The notes beneath the pieces were generated by a model, which saw only the letters and a program-made list of their open reading frames with translations, did no database searches and was not told the origin of the DNA. A program made the position numbers and the translations under genes. From a virus, in IMG/VR virus record IMGVR_UViG_3300007512_001108, positions 1-64,000 of that record: a stretch of DNA of 64,000 nt; one strand, 5' to 3'. Below are positions 33,131-44,253 of the stretch, in pieces (position 1 is the stretch's first letter; each line of letters begins with the position of its first letter).

Positions 33131-33163
33131 TAAAAGAAAAAGGGAGTCCCCAAAAGGACTCCC
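33131..33163 (-). terminator. Rho-independent terminator after gene 23
   Basis: An 8-bp perfect GC-rich stem (arms 33142-33149 and 33156-33163) with a 6-nt loop. On the minus strand it is followed directly by TTTTTCTTTTA. It sits in the 84-nt gap after the major capsid gene, where it would cut read-through into uvsY. Confidence 0.88.
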
Positions 33164-33190
33164 TTATCTTATTCCTTAACAACTACTGTA

Positions 33191-34651
33191 TTAGGAGTTC
33201 AAACCGTGAAGGTTATCTACTCTAAAGATACGGTAGTATTGGTTGTTTCGGATTGCACCCTGAGTGTGTGGGTCAGAGTCATTTACGAATGGGTTGTTTA
33301 CCATTCCGTAACGAGTTTTAAACCCGATTTTTGGTTGGAAAGTGTTTTCCCCAACGGCACGAACCATTTGTAGTGGAACATATGGACAGTAGAACATACC
33401 AGCATCATACGGGCTAGTTCCACGATATCCTACACATACAAAGTCTTTTGCAAGTGTGGAAATACCAGTTCCTGAATATGGGTCAACATAAACTTTAATC
33501 TTACCACCACCAACTGTACCGACAAAAGTGTTACCTGTGTCATCTACATTTGCGACTGCTTGGTCACCACCAGAAAGTTGCATCCAACCACTCATTGCAA
33601 GAGCGGAAGCAACATCTGCGGAACAAAGGATAAAGTTACCTTTTCCTCTACGAGTTTCTTTTGCAATAGTATTGCATTCTCGTTCGATTTGGAATTGAAG
33701 ACCACGGAATCGTTCAGCACTCCATCGACCATCTGAATCTTGGTCTAGGTCATAAATACCACCAAGTGCGGTTGCGGATGTTGAACCTGCAGCGGGTGCG
33801 GCAGAGAAACCATCGTTAGCACCACGACCTGCGTAGTATAGGTCTTGCTGTTGGCAACCCAACTTAGCATTGATGTAGATTGTACGAACTACTTCTCGGT
33901 TAATTTCAGCAAGAATTTCGTTGCTAAGAATGTTAGCAAGTTCTGTTTCTGCATCCAAACCGTGGACTGCTTTCAAGTCCTGTGCGAGTTCAGTTGTATA
34001 TTCTGCTTTCAACGCACGGGTTTTAGCAGCGACTGCTGTTCTTTCGATGCTGAATGCCATTTGTTGGAAACTTGATGCGTTCAAGTTTTCAGCGGCTGAT
34101 GTTGACATTGCTGGGTTTACACCGTAATCAGCACCAACTGTACCACCACCTGTACCAACTGCACCTAATGTAATACCTTCGGAGAATAGTGGGTCACCAC
34201 CGCCTCGGTTATTACCTGTACCTGTTGCTGCCCAACCACCGTGATTACCTGCTGAAGCACCACCGAATGATGTTCGTGCTTCGTTGTATAGTGCTTCGTC
34301 ATATGGTTGACCATCATACTTAGCCTTCATTGCAAAGATAAGTCCTGTAGGACCTGTCATTGGTTGAACACCACATACATCGTATGCGATTAGGTTAGGC
34401 ATTGCTCGTCTAACAAGTGAGATAAGAATTGGGTCGTATCCCTGCATGTTTGAGTTTGAGTTATTTGTAGCGAGTCCAAGTCCACCACCAACTGCGTTGC
34501 TGACTTCGTTAATTGCTACTTCTTGATTTTCCAATAAAATTGCAGTAACTCTCTTCTTATAAGTATCTTCAATCTTTGGCATATCGTTATGCTCAATGAT
34601 TGGCGACCACTTTTCTTGAAGTTGTTCTGCAGCGACTAAAGTAGGGTCCAT
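33191..34651 (-). CDS. 23: Major capsid protein gp23 (precursor)
   Basis: Forms the prohead hexamers and is expected to be trimmed by gp21. 486 aa. Typical segments: N-terminal LQEKWSPIIEHNDMPKI with LLENQ, DPILISLVRRAMPNLIAYDVCGVQPMTGPTGLIFAMKAKY, the central ERTAVAAKTRALKAEYTTELAQDLKAVHGLDAE block, and the C-terminal FCPYVPLQMVRAVGENTFQPKIGFKTRYGM. 23 is preceded by a late promoter and AGAGGAGAA Shine-Dalgarno, and followed by a strong terminator. Confidence 0.97.
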   Translation of the reverse strand: MDPTLVAAEQLQEKWSPIIEHNDMPKIEDTYKKRVTAILLENQEVAINEVSNAVGGGLGLATNNSNSNMQGYDPILISLVRRAMPNLIAYDVCGVQPMTGPTGLIFAMKAKYDGQPYDEALYNEARTSFGGASAGNHGGWAATGTGNNRGGGDPLFSEGITLGAVGTGGGTVGADYGVNPAMSTSAAENLNASSFQQMAFSIERTAVAAKTRALKAEYTTELAQDLKAVHGLDAETELANILSNEILAEINREVVRTIYINAKLGCQQQDLYYAGRGANDGFSAAPAAGSTSATALGGIYDLDQDSDGRWSAERFRGLQFQIERECNTIAKETRRGKGNFILCSADVASALAMSGWMQLSGGDQAVANVDDTGNTFVGTVGGGKIKVYVDPYSGTGISTLAKDFVCVGYRGTSPYDAGMFYCPYVPLQMVRAVGENTFQPKIGFKTRYGMVNNPFVNDSDPHTQGAIRNNQYYRIFRVDNLHGLNS

Positions 34652-34723
34652 TGCATTTCTCCTCTGTTTGTTAAATTCTAACTTTACTACTTGTTATAGT
34701 TTAATTAAAAACTGTTTGCGACT

Positions 34724-34731
34724 TATTTATA
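34724..34731 (-). promoter_or_regulatory. T4-type late promoter before gene 23
   Basis: Minus-strand AGTATAAATA in the 92-nt gap between 22 and 23, giving a leader of about 65 nt before the gp23 start. Position before the most highly made late gene supports it. Confidence 0.82.
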
Positions 34732-34743
34732 CTTTCTTGACAT

Positions 34744-35997
34744 TCAAGAGAGTTTGTTGTATGACGAATGTTTTGAGATTGCTCTCATATAATCTGCCAT
34801 TTGTCCTTTTACTTCACCTTTACTTTCTTTTTCTGTTTCTTCTGTAAGTACAGTTTCTTCAAAGTTTGATGATTCAGGATTAGTTTTGTTGAAATATGAT
34901 TCTTTAAGAAGATTTAATTTTTCTTTATATGTTTCTTCTGTATCATATTCGATACCTTCTGCTAGTGAACGAAGTTTTTCAACTTCTGTGTCTACTAGAC
35001 CCACACATACTTCTGTGAATGCTTTAGAACAAACATTTTCTAGAAGTTCTTTCTTTAATTCGATATTCTTTTCGATTTGCTCATTAAGTTGAGTTTCCAT
35101 ATCAGTAATCTTAGTTAAGGATGACTCAACAATATCATACTTTTCGTCTGGAATTTCAACATAGTGTTGTTCGAACAAATCTTTAAGACCATTAATGAAA
35201 CTTTCAGAAACTTCTGAACGAATACCACTATCTACTGCTAGTTCGTTTTCTTTCATCCATTCCTCTACAACATAGTTTAGATAATCATCTAATTTAGTTG
35301 TTAACTCTTCATTAAGTTTTTCAACTTCTTCTGTAAGAGCAGTTTCGTATTGTGTGTTAAGGTCTTCTTGAATTGCTTTAACTTGTTCGTTAACAGCGGC
35401 TTCAAAGATAGTTGTTGCTTTGGTTCGGAATTCTTCACTTAGGTCTTCCCCAGAGAACAATGCAGATACTGCTTCTTTAGTACCCTTCATTGTTTCTTTA
35501 GTAGCATCACCAGTCTTAGATGGTTTCATCTTTGGTTCTTTTGCTTTCTTTTTACCTTTAGGGGTAGGAGTTGCCTTTTTACCTTCAGCATCTTGGTTAT
35601 CATCGACATCTAGGATAGTTTCTGATTCGTCAATTTCTTCATCATCGTCTTTCCCGTTCTTGCCGTTTTTACCATTCTTACCGTTCTTCTTTAACCAAGG
35701 GGGTAGTTTACCTTCATCGACTTCATCTTCGTCATCATCATCATCTTCGTCATCGTCTTCGTCTTCATTAGTTGATTTAGATTTTGATTCTTTGACTTCA
35801 TCTTCGTCATCGTCATCGTCATCATCTTCAGCATCATCATCTTCATTAGTTGCTTTGGATTTTGCTTCTTCGAGTTCGAGGTCTTCTAGAATTTCTTCTG
35901 CTACTTCTTCGGTTGTATCGTCAGCACTTTCTGAAATAGGTGCTGTGTCCCGTTCCAAAATTTCCCTTGCTACTTGAATTGCATCTTTATAGCCCAT
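34744..35997 (-). CDS. 22: Prohead core scaffold protein gp22
   Basis: Internal scaffold of the prohead, later degraded by gp21. 417 aa. Long acidic runs of Asp/Glu (about residues 40-95 and 115-125), four Lys-Asn-Gly triplets (about 107-118), then helical coiled-coil segments (EEFRTKATTIFEAAVNEQVKAIQ and following) typical of gp22. The C-terminus is MADYMRAISKHSSYNK. The gene is preceded by its own late promoter. The Asp/Glu-rich insert makes it longer than T4 gp22 (269). Confidence 0.88.
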   Translation of the reverse strand: MGYKDAIQVAREILERDTAPISESADDTTEEVAEEILEDLELEEAKSKATNEDDDAEDDDDDDDEDEVKESKSKSTNEDEDDDEDDDDDEDEVDEGKLPPWLKKNGKNGKNGKNGKDDDEEIDESETILDVDDNQDAEGKKATPTPKGKKKAKEPKMKPSKTGDATKETMKGTKEAVSALFSGEDLSEEFRTKATTIFEAAVNEQVKAIQEDLNTQYETALTEEVEKLNEELTTKLDDYLNYVVEEWMKENELAVDSGIRSEVSESFINGLKDLFEQHYVEIPDEKYDIVESSLTKITDMETQLNEQIEKNIELKKELLENVCSKAFTEVCVGLVDTEVEKLRSLAEGIEYDTEETYKEKLNLLKESYFNKTNPESSNFEETVLTEETEKESKGEVKGQMADYMRAISKHSSYNKLS

Positions 35998-36062
35998 TTG
36001 ACTAACTCCTTTTAATTTCTTTGTATCTATCTATTAAAGATAAAAATTAACTATTATCCTAC

Positions 36063-36070
36063 TATTTATA
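36063..36070 (-). promoter_or_regulatory. T4-type late promoter before gene 22
   Basis: Minus-strand TATAAATA preceded by G, ending near the stop of gene 21; it would give a leader of about 60 nt before the gp22 start. Confidence 0.8.
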
Positions 36071-36731
36071 CATTTCTAATTTTAGAGAGGAAGTTTTTGA
36101 ACACATCTAACTTCTTTTCTTCCAACTCTTGTTTTGATTCCCTAGATGCTCTATTTATCATAGAACAATACGAATTTAAGTCCTGTTCTTTTAATATTCC
36201 ATTATCCCAAATCCACGCTTTACCTTCCATAATGCCATTTACAAAGGCATCAGGTGCGGATGGGTCTGCAACAATATCGATTGCAGAAAGCATAAAGTCT
36301 TTTTGAACTTCATTTATGCCATTTACTTGTTTGAGTGTTCCCATACCTCTAGAAGAAACACCTAATTTGACTCCACCCTCCATTAGATTTTTTACAATTT
36401 TACCATATGGAGTTTCTAAAATCTTTGCTTTACCTATAATATTATCTCCATCTGCTTTTAATGATTCAACTAGATGAGATACTCTTTCTAGATTTACTGT
36501 AGGTCCTTCTGGGTGACCTAATTCACCCATTGCTCTACCTTCTTTTACATAATCGTTTTGATATCTTTTTGCTTCTTTCATAAGAACGGATTTTGGATAT
36601 ATTCTACCGTTTCTATTTTTTTGTTCAGATTGCATAAAAATACCTTCAATGTAGTATTCTTTTACTCCATTTTTTTTATCTTCTACAAGAAATTTAATAT
36701 CTTCTGCGTGTTCTGTGATTAGTTTTAACAT
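36066..36731 (-). CDS. 21: Prohead core protease gp21
   Basis: Serine protease that cleaves scaffold and capsid proteins during head maturation. GRIYPKSVLMKEA (42-54), catalytic His73 in GELGHPEG, Ser126/127 in GVSSRGMGT (124-132), and DFMLSAIDIVADPSAPDAFV (about 145-165) match gp21. 221 aa against 212 in T4. It overlaps the core gene upstream by one base. Confidence 0.95.
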   Translation of the reverse strand: MLKLITEHAEDIKFLVEDKKNGVKEYYIEGIFMQSEQKNRNGRIYPKSVLMKEAKRYQNDYVKEGRAMGELGHPEGPTVNLERVSHLVESLKADGDNIIGKAKILETPYGKIVKNLMEGGVKLGVSSRGMGTLKQVNGINEVQKDFMLSAIDIVADPSAPDAFVNGIMEGKAWIWDNGILKEQDLNSYCSMINRASRESKQELEEKKLDVFKNFLSKIRNV

Positions 36732-37183
36732 TATGCTTCTGCTCTTTTTCGTTGTTTTTCTTTCTTCATCTGAACGGAGAGGTCACGAATCTTTTCTTGA
36801 CTTGCAGCCATTTTTTCTTTTTCTTTTGCAATATCTAATTCAGCGCCTTCATCAACACCCGTTTCTTTTTCTTTGTCGGACTTCCAGTTTTTATCCACAT
36901 AATTATAGAATTCTTTCTTCTTATCACCTTCAAGTTTATCTGGTGCTGTTACTCCAAATTTTTTCAATGCTGATTTGAAAAACTTTTGATATTCGTCACC
37001 ATCATCATCGGATTCGTGTTGAACACTTTCATTACCATTGTTACAACCACATCCTTCGGACATTTCTTTTTTATCTTGGATAGATTCTTCAATCTTCAAA
37101 TACAAAGCATCAAAGATGGTTTCTGTTGCATCTTTATAGTTTCCTTCTTTGACATTATTAAGTAAATCTGTTAATTGAGCCAT
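36731..37183 (-). CDS. Putative prohead core protein (gp67/68 position), acidic
   Basis: 150 aa. N-terminal LTDLLNNVKEGNYKDATETIFDALYLKIEES is helical and like the start of T4-like core proteins. A Cys-rich patch (GCGCNNG) and an acidic run follow, then a domain YQKFFKSALKKFGVTAPDKLEGDKKKEFYNYVDKNWK and a charged coiled coil. Located just before 21, where T4 has genes 67 and 68. Function assigned from position and composition. Confidence 0.65.
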   Translation of the reverse strand: MAQLTDLLNNVKEGNYKDATETIFDALYLKIEESIQDKKEMSEGCGCNNGNESVQHESDDDGDEYQKFFKSALKKFGVTAPDKLEGDKKKEFYNYVDKNWKSDKEKETGVDEGAELDIAKEKEKMAASQEKIRDLSVQMKKEKQRKRAEA

Positions 37184-37192
37184 CTCTATCTC

Positions 37193-37768
37193 CTAGTTTA
37201 TGTGTCCTAATAGGGTTTCAACAATATCTGAAGATTCAGAAATCTTATTGATGAATTGTTCTCTTTCATCACTATTTAGTGAATCGTGTATTTCTGCCAA
37301 CAAATTTGCTTCGTTTTTAGTAATAAACATAGAACTTCCATCTTCAAAAATAATTTGTTCTCCATCTTCGCTATTTAAGATGTCAGAAAGTGATTCAGAA
37401 ACTGTTCCTTTCATGTCTTTTGCAACAAGACTCAACATTTGGAGCATTTCTTTATCCTTTATTCCTTTAACATCTACAGTCTTTCCTTTTACTTTGATTA
37501 AATTCTTTTTAACTCCTACTTCAGTGGCAGCACTTACGAATTTCTTTACATCTGATGGACTTTTGAAAGTGTATGTTCCTTCATCCAGTTCAACGGATTC
37601 TTTTATTTCCTCTTTATTTTCTGGTTTAATAAGAGAAGAAGAAATTTCTTTCTTTCGATTTTCTAGTTTATTAGATATTCTGTCTACAACCATATCATTA
37701 AGATGACTTGTAAATTTTGCGCCATCTTTATTTATTACGGATTTTAATAAATTCTTAACATTAGACAT
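37193..37768 (-). CDS. Putative prohead core protein (gp68-like)
   Basis: 191 aa. Starts with NVKNLLKSVINKDGAKFTSHLNDMVVDRISNKLENRKKEI, a helical pattern seen in T4-like prohead core proteins, then ESVELDEGTYTFKSPSDVKKFV and an acidic C-terminal half. The gene lies directly after portal gene 20 with a 12-nt gap. Assigned from position and N-terminal pattern; the exact T4 counterpart is unsure. Confidence 0.65.
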   Translation of the reverse strand: MSNVKNLLKSVINKDGAKFTSHLNDMVVDRISNKLENRKKEISSSLIKPENKEEIKESVELDEGTYTFKSPSDVKKFVSAATEVGVKKNLIKVKGKTVDVKGIKDKEMLQMLSLVAKDMKGTVSESLSDILNSEDGEQIIFEDGSSMFITKNEANLLAEIHDSLNSDEREQFINKISESSDIVETLLGHIN

Positions 37769-37779
37769 TTGTGTTCTCC

Positions 37780-39324
37780 CTAAAATTGGTCTTCTTCGTC
37801 TTCATCTCCAATAATACCAGAAGATTTTTCTTGTTTGATTTGCGAGTCAATATTCTTAACTTCTTCATCTGTTTGACGAAGTATGTTCTTTCTTATGTAT
37901 TCTACTGAGTAGTACTTACCTATATATTCATCCATTGTTTGCAACGCCTCTAGTCTATCTCGTAAAACTTCACTTTCTTTTAATTCTGTAAAATATGAGT
38001 CTTTTGTCCAATTAAAATTCACATCTTGATAGATTCTATTCCAATCATCCTTAGTCATTATGCCTTTTACTATTAATTGAACTCGGAGTGCATTCATAAA
38101 CAATTCTGAAAATTTATTTCGAAGTCTTCCTATAAACTTGAAGAATTTCAATTCATCTCTAGTAATTTCCGCAGACCGTCCCATATTGAAACCGTTTTCT
38201 GCTTCTAGTCTACTAACAGGAATACCCAATGAACGATATAGTTTCTTCTTGAAGTATTCGACATCTTCCATTTCTCCAAGATTTTGACCACCGTCAAGAG
38301 TAGAGATTTCAGTTCCCCTACCACCTTCTCTTCGTGGCATCCAGAAGTCTTCCATCATAGACATGTGTCGTTTATCGTCACGAATCTGTCCAGTATCACT
38401 ATCGTATACTAACTTATTACGATAACGATTCATAATATCACGAAGATATTGTTCTGCTTTATTCTTTGGAAGATTACCAACATCAACATAGAAAACTCTT
38501 CGTTCTGGTGCCCTAGAGATGCGGTAAATAACTACTGCATCTTCAATCATTCGTAATTGATTGAGAGGTTTAATTGCTTTATGTAAGTGACCTAATATTC
38601 TTTTTCTTCCTGCATCATATAATCCACTATGAGTATAACTAACAGAATCTAAAGATACTTTAATACCTTCTACCGAGTGTGTGAGTGTATTAGTTCCAGA
38701 ATAACTTGCCACATTTTCGTTATATACATAAAATTCTTCTACACGGTCTACCACTTCAGAGTTAGAACCAGTAACATTTGGTTTTTTGTGTATTTTTCTT
38801 ACTTTTCTAATATTAAGTGAATCTACTGGTCGCATTTCGATGATACCTTTTTTAGAATTTTCATCTAAAATAATATGGTAGTATAATCTACCATCAATGT
38901 ACCACCTTCGAAACATTTGATATCCCTTATTTTTAAAATTAAGAAGACGAAGAACTTCATCAAATTCTAATTGCATCTTAGATTTAATAGAATCTGGCAA
39001 ATCCACTTCATCTAAAACAATACTTACTGATTGCTTTTTATCATCGTAAATAACAGAATCGTTTGAAATGTCTTCGATTGCTTGTTCAATCTCTGCATGA
39101 GATGACATATCTCTGTATTTTTGGATAAGGTCAATTTCAGTTTTGAGTGTTCCCTCAAAATCTATATAAGAACCAAAATATCCGCCACCTGCTAATGTAA
39201 TAGCACCATCATCGTAGTCAGGGGGAGCGAAAGATTTTGCTTTTCTTTCTTCTTCTCCTGATTTCAGTGATGGTGCCGCTTTACCTTTTCTGCTAATAGA
39301 AAATCCAAAAATATCAATTGCCAT
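37780..39324 (-). CDS. 20: Portal protein gp20
   Basis: Dodecameric portal at the unique vertex, through which DNA is packaged. 514 aa against 524 in T4. Family blocks: RYRDM-like KYRDMSSHAEIEQAIEDISNDSVI, RWYIDGRLYYHIILD, RISRAPERRVFYVDVGNLPKNKAEQYL, EDFWMPRREGGRGTEISTLDGGQNLGE and GIPVSRLEAENGFNMGRSAEITRDELKF. Follows gene 19 at 22 nt. Confidence 0.97.
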   Translation of the reverse strand: MAIDIFGFSISRKGKAAPSLKSGEEERKAKSFAPPDYDDGAITLAGGGYFGSYIDFEGTLKTEIDLIQKYRDMSSHAEIEQAIEDISNDSVIYDDKKQSVSIVLDEVDLPDSIKSKMQLEFDEVLRLLNFKNKGYQMFRRWYIDGRLYYHIILDENSKKGIIEMRPVDSLNIRKVRKIHKKPNVTGSNSEVVDRVEEFYVYNENVASYSGTNTLTHSVEGIKVSLDSVSYTHSGLYDAGRKRILGHLHKAIKPLNQLRMIEDAVVIYRISRAPERRVFYVDVGNLPKNKAEQYLRDIMNRYRNKLVYDSDTGQIRDDKRHMSMMEDFWMPRREGGRGTEISTLDGGQNLGEMEDVEYFKKKLYRSLGIPVSRLEAENGFNMGRSAEITRDELKFFKFIGRLRNKFSELFMNALRVQLIVKGIMTKDDWNRIYQDVNFNWTKDSYFTELKESEVLRDRLEALQTMDEYIGKYYSVEYIRKNILRQTDEEVKNIDSQIKQEKSSGIIGDEDEEDQF

Positions 39325-39346
39325 AATATAAAATCCTTAAAATAAG

Positions 39347-39937
39347 TTAAGTGAGTGCGTCTACAATACCAGAGATAGCATTTGTAATCCAATTTCCCCC
39401 ACCTACACCGAATGCAGTGTTTGAAGTCCAGTATGAATATTGCATTGTTACTGTAAACTCTGACAGTGAATCTGTTGTTTCGTGATTTAAATCAATTGCA
39501 GCGATTTCACTTGGCCAGCAACCGATAAAGTTGTAACCTTTGACTTGATTTCCTTTTCTATCCAATCCATATACTTGCCAATCTTGATAGATTTCTGCAC
39601 CTAATGGTGCGCCTTCTACAGAGTTATTTGTTTCGTGTGTGTTGATTAATGAACTCCACGCTTCAAATTTATCTCGTAGTTTATATTCTCCGTCTGCAAG
39701 AATTGTGATTGTCCATTCTGCGAATGTTCTGTCGCCTGGAACTTTAACCTTTCTTCCACGCCAAGGAACTTCAATTACTCCAACTGTTGAAGCAGGAAGT
39801 TGTGCGGCTTTAACCAAAAATGGTATTTTTTCATCTTGACCAGTGCCTGGAAAACTCCCATTCACTTCAAAAAGGTGTGGTCTAACACCACCTTTGAGAA
39901 ACTGTCCAGCGAAATTTGCGATGTTATTAGTTGCCAT
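39347..39937 (-). CDS. 19: Tail tube protein gp19
   Basis: Building block of the inner tail tube. 196 aa against 163 in T4. PHLFEVNGSFPG, VKAAQLPASTVGVIEVPWRGRKVKVPGDRTFAEWTITILAD and KFEAWSSLINTHE are the recognisable core, and NFIGCWPSEIAAIDLNHETTDSLSEFTVTMQYSYW closes the fold. Late promoter and AAAGGAG Shine-Dalgarno upstream. Confidence 0.95.
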   Translation of the reverse strand: MATNNIANFAGQFLKGGVRPHLFEVNGSFPGTGQDEKIPFLVKAAQLPASTVGVIEVPWRGRKVKVPGDRTFAEWTITILADGEYKLRDKFEAWSSLINTHETNNSVEGAPLGAEIYQDWQVYGLDRKGNQVKGYNFIGCWPSEIAAIDLNHETTDSLSEFTVTMQYSYWTSNTAFGVGGGNWITNAISGIVDALT

Positions 39938-39976
39938 TTGTTTTTAACTCCTTTGGTAGATTGATTCTTCTACTTC

Positions 39977-39984
39977 TATTTATA
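39977..39984 (-). promoter_or_regulatory. T4-type late promoter before gene 19
   Basis: Minus-strand AGTATAAATA in the 62-nt gap between 18 and 19, about 40 nt before the gp19 start, with AAAGGAG between them. Confidence 0.82.
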
Positions 39985-39999
39985 CTTAATTTGTTGAAT

Positions 40000-42051
40000 T
40001 TATCCACCAACTTCACTAAAATCTACACCTGTTTTTGTTGCAATGAAATTCAACTGAATATAGTTGATTGACCTTGCTGGCTTAATGTAAATATCTCCAA
40101 CAAATTCGTTTCTATCTATTACTTCACCAGTGTTATTGGTTTCGTCACACACAACCTTGAAGTCGTAAATACCTCTTCGTGACATAATTGTACGAAGGAA
40201 GGGTATTACCATATTTCTAAATTGTGCCCTTGTGAACTCATCATTAAATTCAAAGAGTAGATATTTTGAAGCAGTTGCAATTGCTTTTTCAAGAACAATA
40301 AAGAGTCGTCTTACATTGATTCTATCGAATGCACTTGGTTTTGCTTGCATCGTCTTATCTCCAAACAATACTGTACCTTCGCCGGGGAAGGAAACTACTG
40401 AATTGACTTCTGATTTGTAGAGTTCATCACGGTGTGCTTTTCGTGGTTCGAATGCTAACTTAACAACTCCACGAATTTGACCCCTATTGAATCCTGCGGG
40501 TGAGAACCACGCTTCTTGTTCTGTTTCTGTTCTTGCACAAAGTCCTGCAATATCACCGTTAAGTGGTACATATCGGAGAACATCATTGTAACGGTCAAGC
40601 ATTACCTTGAATCCACTATCGAGTACTGCATATGAACTGCTCTTGTTTAGAGTATTGTTTCTCCAATCTCTAACAGTTGTTGCGGCTACACCTGCTGTTT
40701 GGTTCTGAACTAATCCTGCGGGGTCGCCAGAAGACTTAATGGGTGAAAGGAATGCAATGCAATCCTTACGCTTGTCACACATATCAATGATTATTTTTTG
40801 TACGGTTGCGTCAGATGCTCCACCCAAGATGAGAGAAACATCTACTGATTCAGCATCTTCAAACTCTAAGAATGAAGTTACAAGAGCGGCATTGGCGAGG
40901 TCATTTCCTCCCTGTGTATAGTCGTCTGCACTAACACCACCAGATAATCCCTGTAAACTCACAGCATTTCCTACGGGAGCAGTGAAGTTACCTGGCGCAC
41001 CTCCAGAAAATCCACCCATATTTCGAGTAATTTCGGGGAATGTTGCTGTAATGTCTCCAGTACCAACACCCCCAATTGTGGCTGCGGCCCATATGTAACG
41101 AGACCTATCATTGATTACATCTTTATAGTAGTTTGGACTTCCATCGAAACCTCTTGCATCTGTTGCTTTTGATACACCTTCGAAGACTTCTAGAACTTCT
41201 CCTGCGTTTCCTGTCCATGTACCATCACCGTCAATGACTGCGATGTTCATTTCATCGTTTGTACCACCCGCAGCCGCACATTGGGCACTTGTTGCAGGTG
41301 TTGTGTTAAATACCCTTGCATATCTACTTTCGACTTCGAATGTTGTTCCGATTGCTCTTGCAGAGTAGAGACCTGGTGAGAATTTCAGTTCATTGCCGGG
41401 AGTGGAAGGATTTCCGCCCATTGAAACCCCAGATAGTGATTCTGTGACAGTATGAACATCTCCGTTGGAGAAAATAATTCTGTCTCCCTTAAAGAAGTCA
41501 ATATGTCCATTTCCTGACCCCACTGCGGCAGCACTACTAAACCCACCAGAGACTGAAGTTTCACCAAGAGCGAGGGCCGCTGAAAGACCAAGACATTGAT
41601 TATGTCCTGAACCACCACCTGTTCTACCGTTGTCGTCAAAAACAACTACACGAAGAGAATTGCCGGGTGCGCCTGGATACTTAGCAACAAATTCTGCCGC
41701 TCGGAGAGCATGGGCACCTGTTGCGGCATCAAATTGCTTTCTGTTCTTTATAATACCGTCTGCACCCGATGTGTTTGCATTTTTTGCTTTTGTACCCACT
41801 GAACGAACTACCTGTAGGTTATTTCCGTAACCCAAGAAGTTTGCGGCGGTGAACCACCAGTTATATGTTGCATCGTTTGGGTCACCAAATACTTGACGAA
41901 GATTGTTTTCGCTATCAACTAGAACTCTCTCATCAACTGGTCCCCACTGAAAACCACCTGCCATTCCTGCATTTGTTGTTGCAACTGCGGGAACAATTGT
42001 TGTCAAATCTCTTTCTGTGACATTTACTCCTGGACTAACTTGAAATCCCAT
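40000..42051 (-). CDS. 18: Tail sheath protein gp18
   Basis: Contractile tail sheath subunit. 683 aa against 659 in T4. GFQVSPGVNVTERDLTTIVPAVATTNAGMAGGFQWGPV at the start and the C-terminal block RRLFIVLEKAIATASKYLLFEFNDEFTRAQFRNMV...GDIYIKPARSINYIQLNFIATKTGVDFSEV are family hallmarks. The middle has Gly/Ala-rich surface domains that differ between phages. Late promoter upstream, SD AAAGGAGAA. Confidence 0.97.
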   Translation of the reverse strand: MGFQVSPGVNVTERDLTTIVPAVATTNAGMAGGFQWGPVDERVLVDSENNLRQVFGDPNDATYNWWFTAANFLGYGNNLQVVRSVGTKAKNANTSGADGIIKNRKQFDAATGAHALRAAEFVAKYPGAPGNSLRVVVFDDNGRTGGGSGHNQCLGLSAALALGETSVSGGFSSAAAVGSGNGHIDFFKGDRIIFSNGDVHTVTESLSGVSMGGNPSTPGNELKFSPGLYSARAIGTTFEVESRYARVFNTTPATSAQCAAAGGTNDEMNIAVIDGDGTWTGNAGEVLEVFEGVSKATDARGFDGSPNYYKDVINDRSRYIWAAATIGGVGTGDITATFPEITRNMGGFSGGAPGNFTAPVGNAVSLQGLSGGVSADDYTQGGNDLANAALVTSFLEFEDAESVDVSLILGGASDATVQKIIIDMCDKRKDCIAFLSPIKSSGDPAGLVQNQTAGVAATTVRDWRNNTLNKSSSYAVLDSGFKVMLDRYNDVLRYVPLNGDIAGLCARTETEQEAWFSPAGFNRGQIRGVVKLAFEPRKAHRDELYKSEVNSVVSFPGEGTVLFGDKTMQAKPSAFDRINVRRLFIVLEKAIATASKYLLFEFNDEFTRAQFRNMVIPFLRTIMSRRGIYDFKVVCDETNNTGEVIDRNEFVGDIYIKPARSINYIQLNFIATKTGVDFSEVGG

Positions 42052-42131
42052 TGTATTTCTCCTTTGTAATTTCTTTCATAAATAAGGCATTCTGCCATTA
42101 TATTATTATTTTATACTGTTGTATTCAAGAG

Positions 42132-42139
42132 TATTTATA
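42132..42139 (-). promoter_or_regulatory. T4-type late promoter before gene 18
   Basis: Minus-strand AGTATAAATA in the 100-nt gap between 17 and 18, giving a leader of about 75 nt before the gp18 start. The rest of the gap is AT-rich with a 4-bp GGCA/TGCC hairpin and no reading frame. Confidence 0.82.
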
Positions 42140-42151
42140 CTTTCTTGTATT

Positions 42152-44252
<2,101 letters not shown>

Positions 44253-44253
44253 A

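Noticed and set aside
34737-34765. Plus-strand TTGACA, 17 nt, TATGAC
   Set aside because: It has a good -35 box but a poor -10 box, lies inside gene 22 antisense, and no plus-strand gene follows.
35420-35977. A 185-codon plus-strand open frame rich in serine
   Set aside because: It is the antisense shadow of the Asp/Glu-rich tracts in gene 22; GAT/GAA repeats read backwards give Ser codons. No ribosome site or family match.
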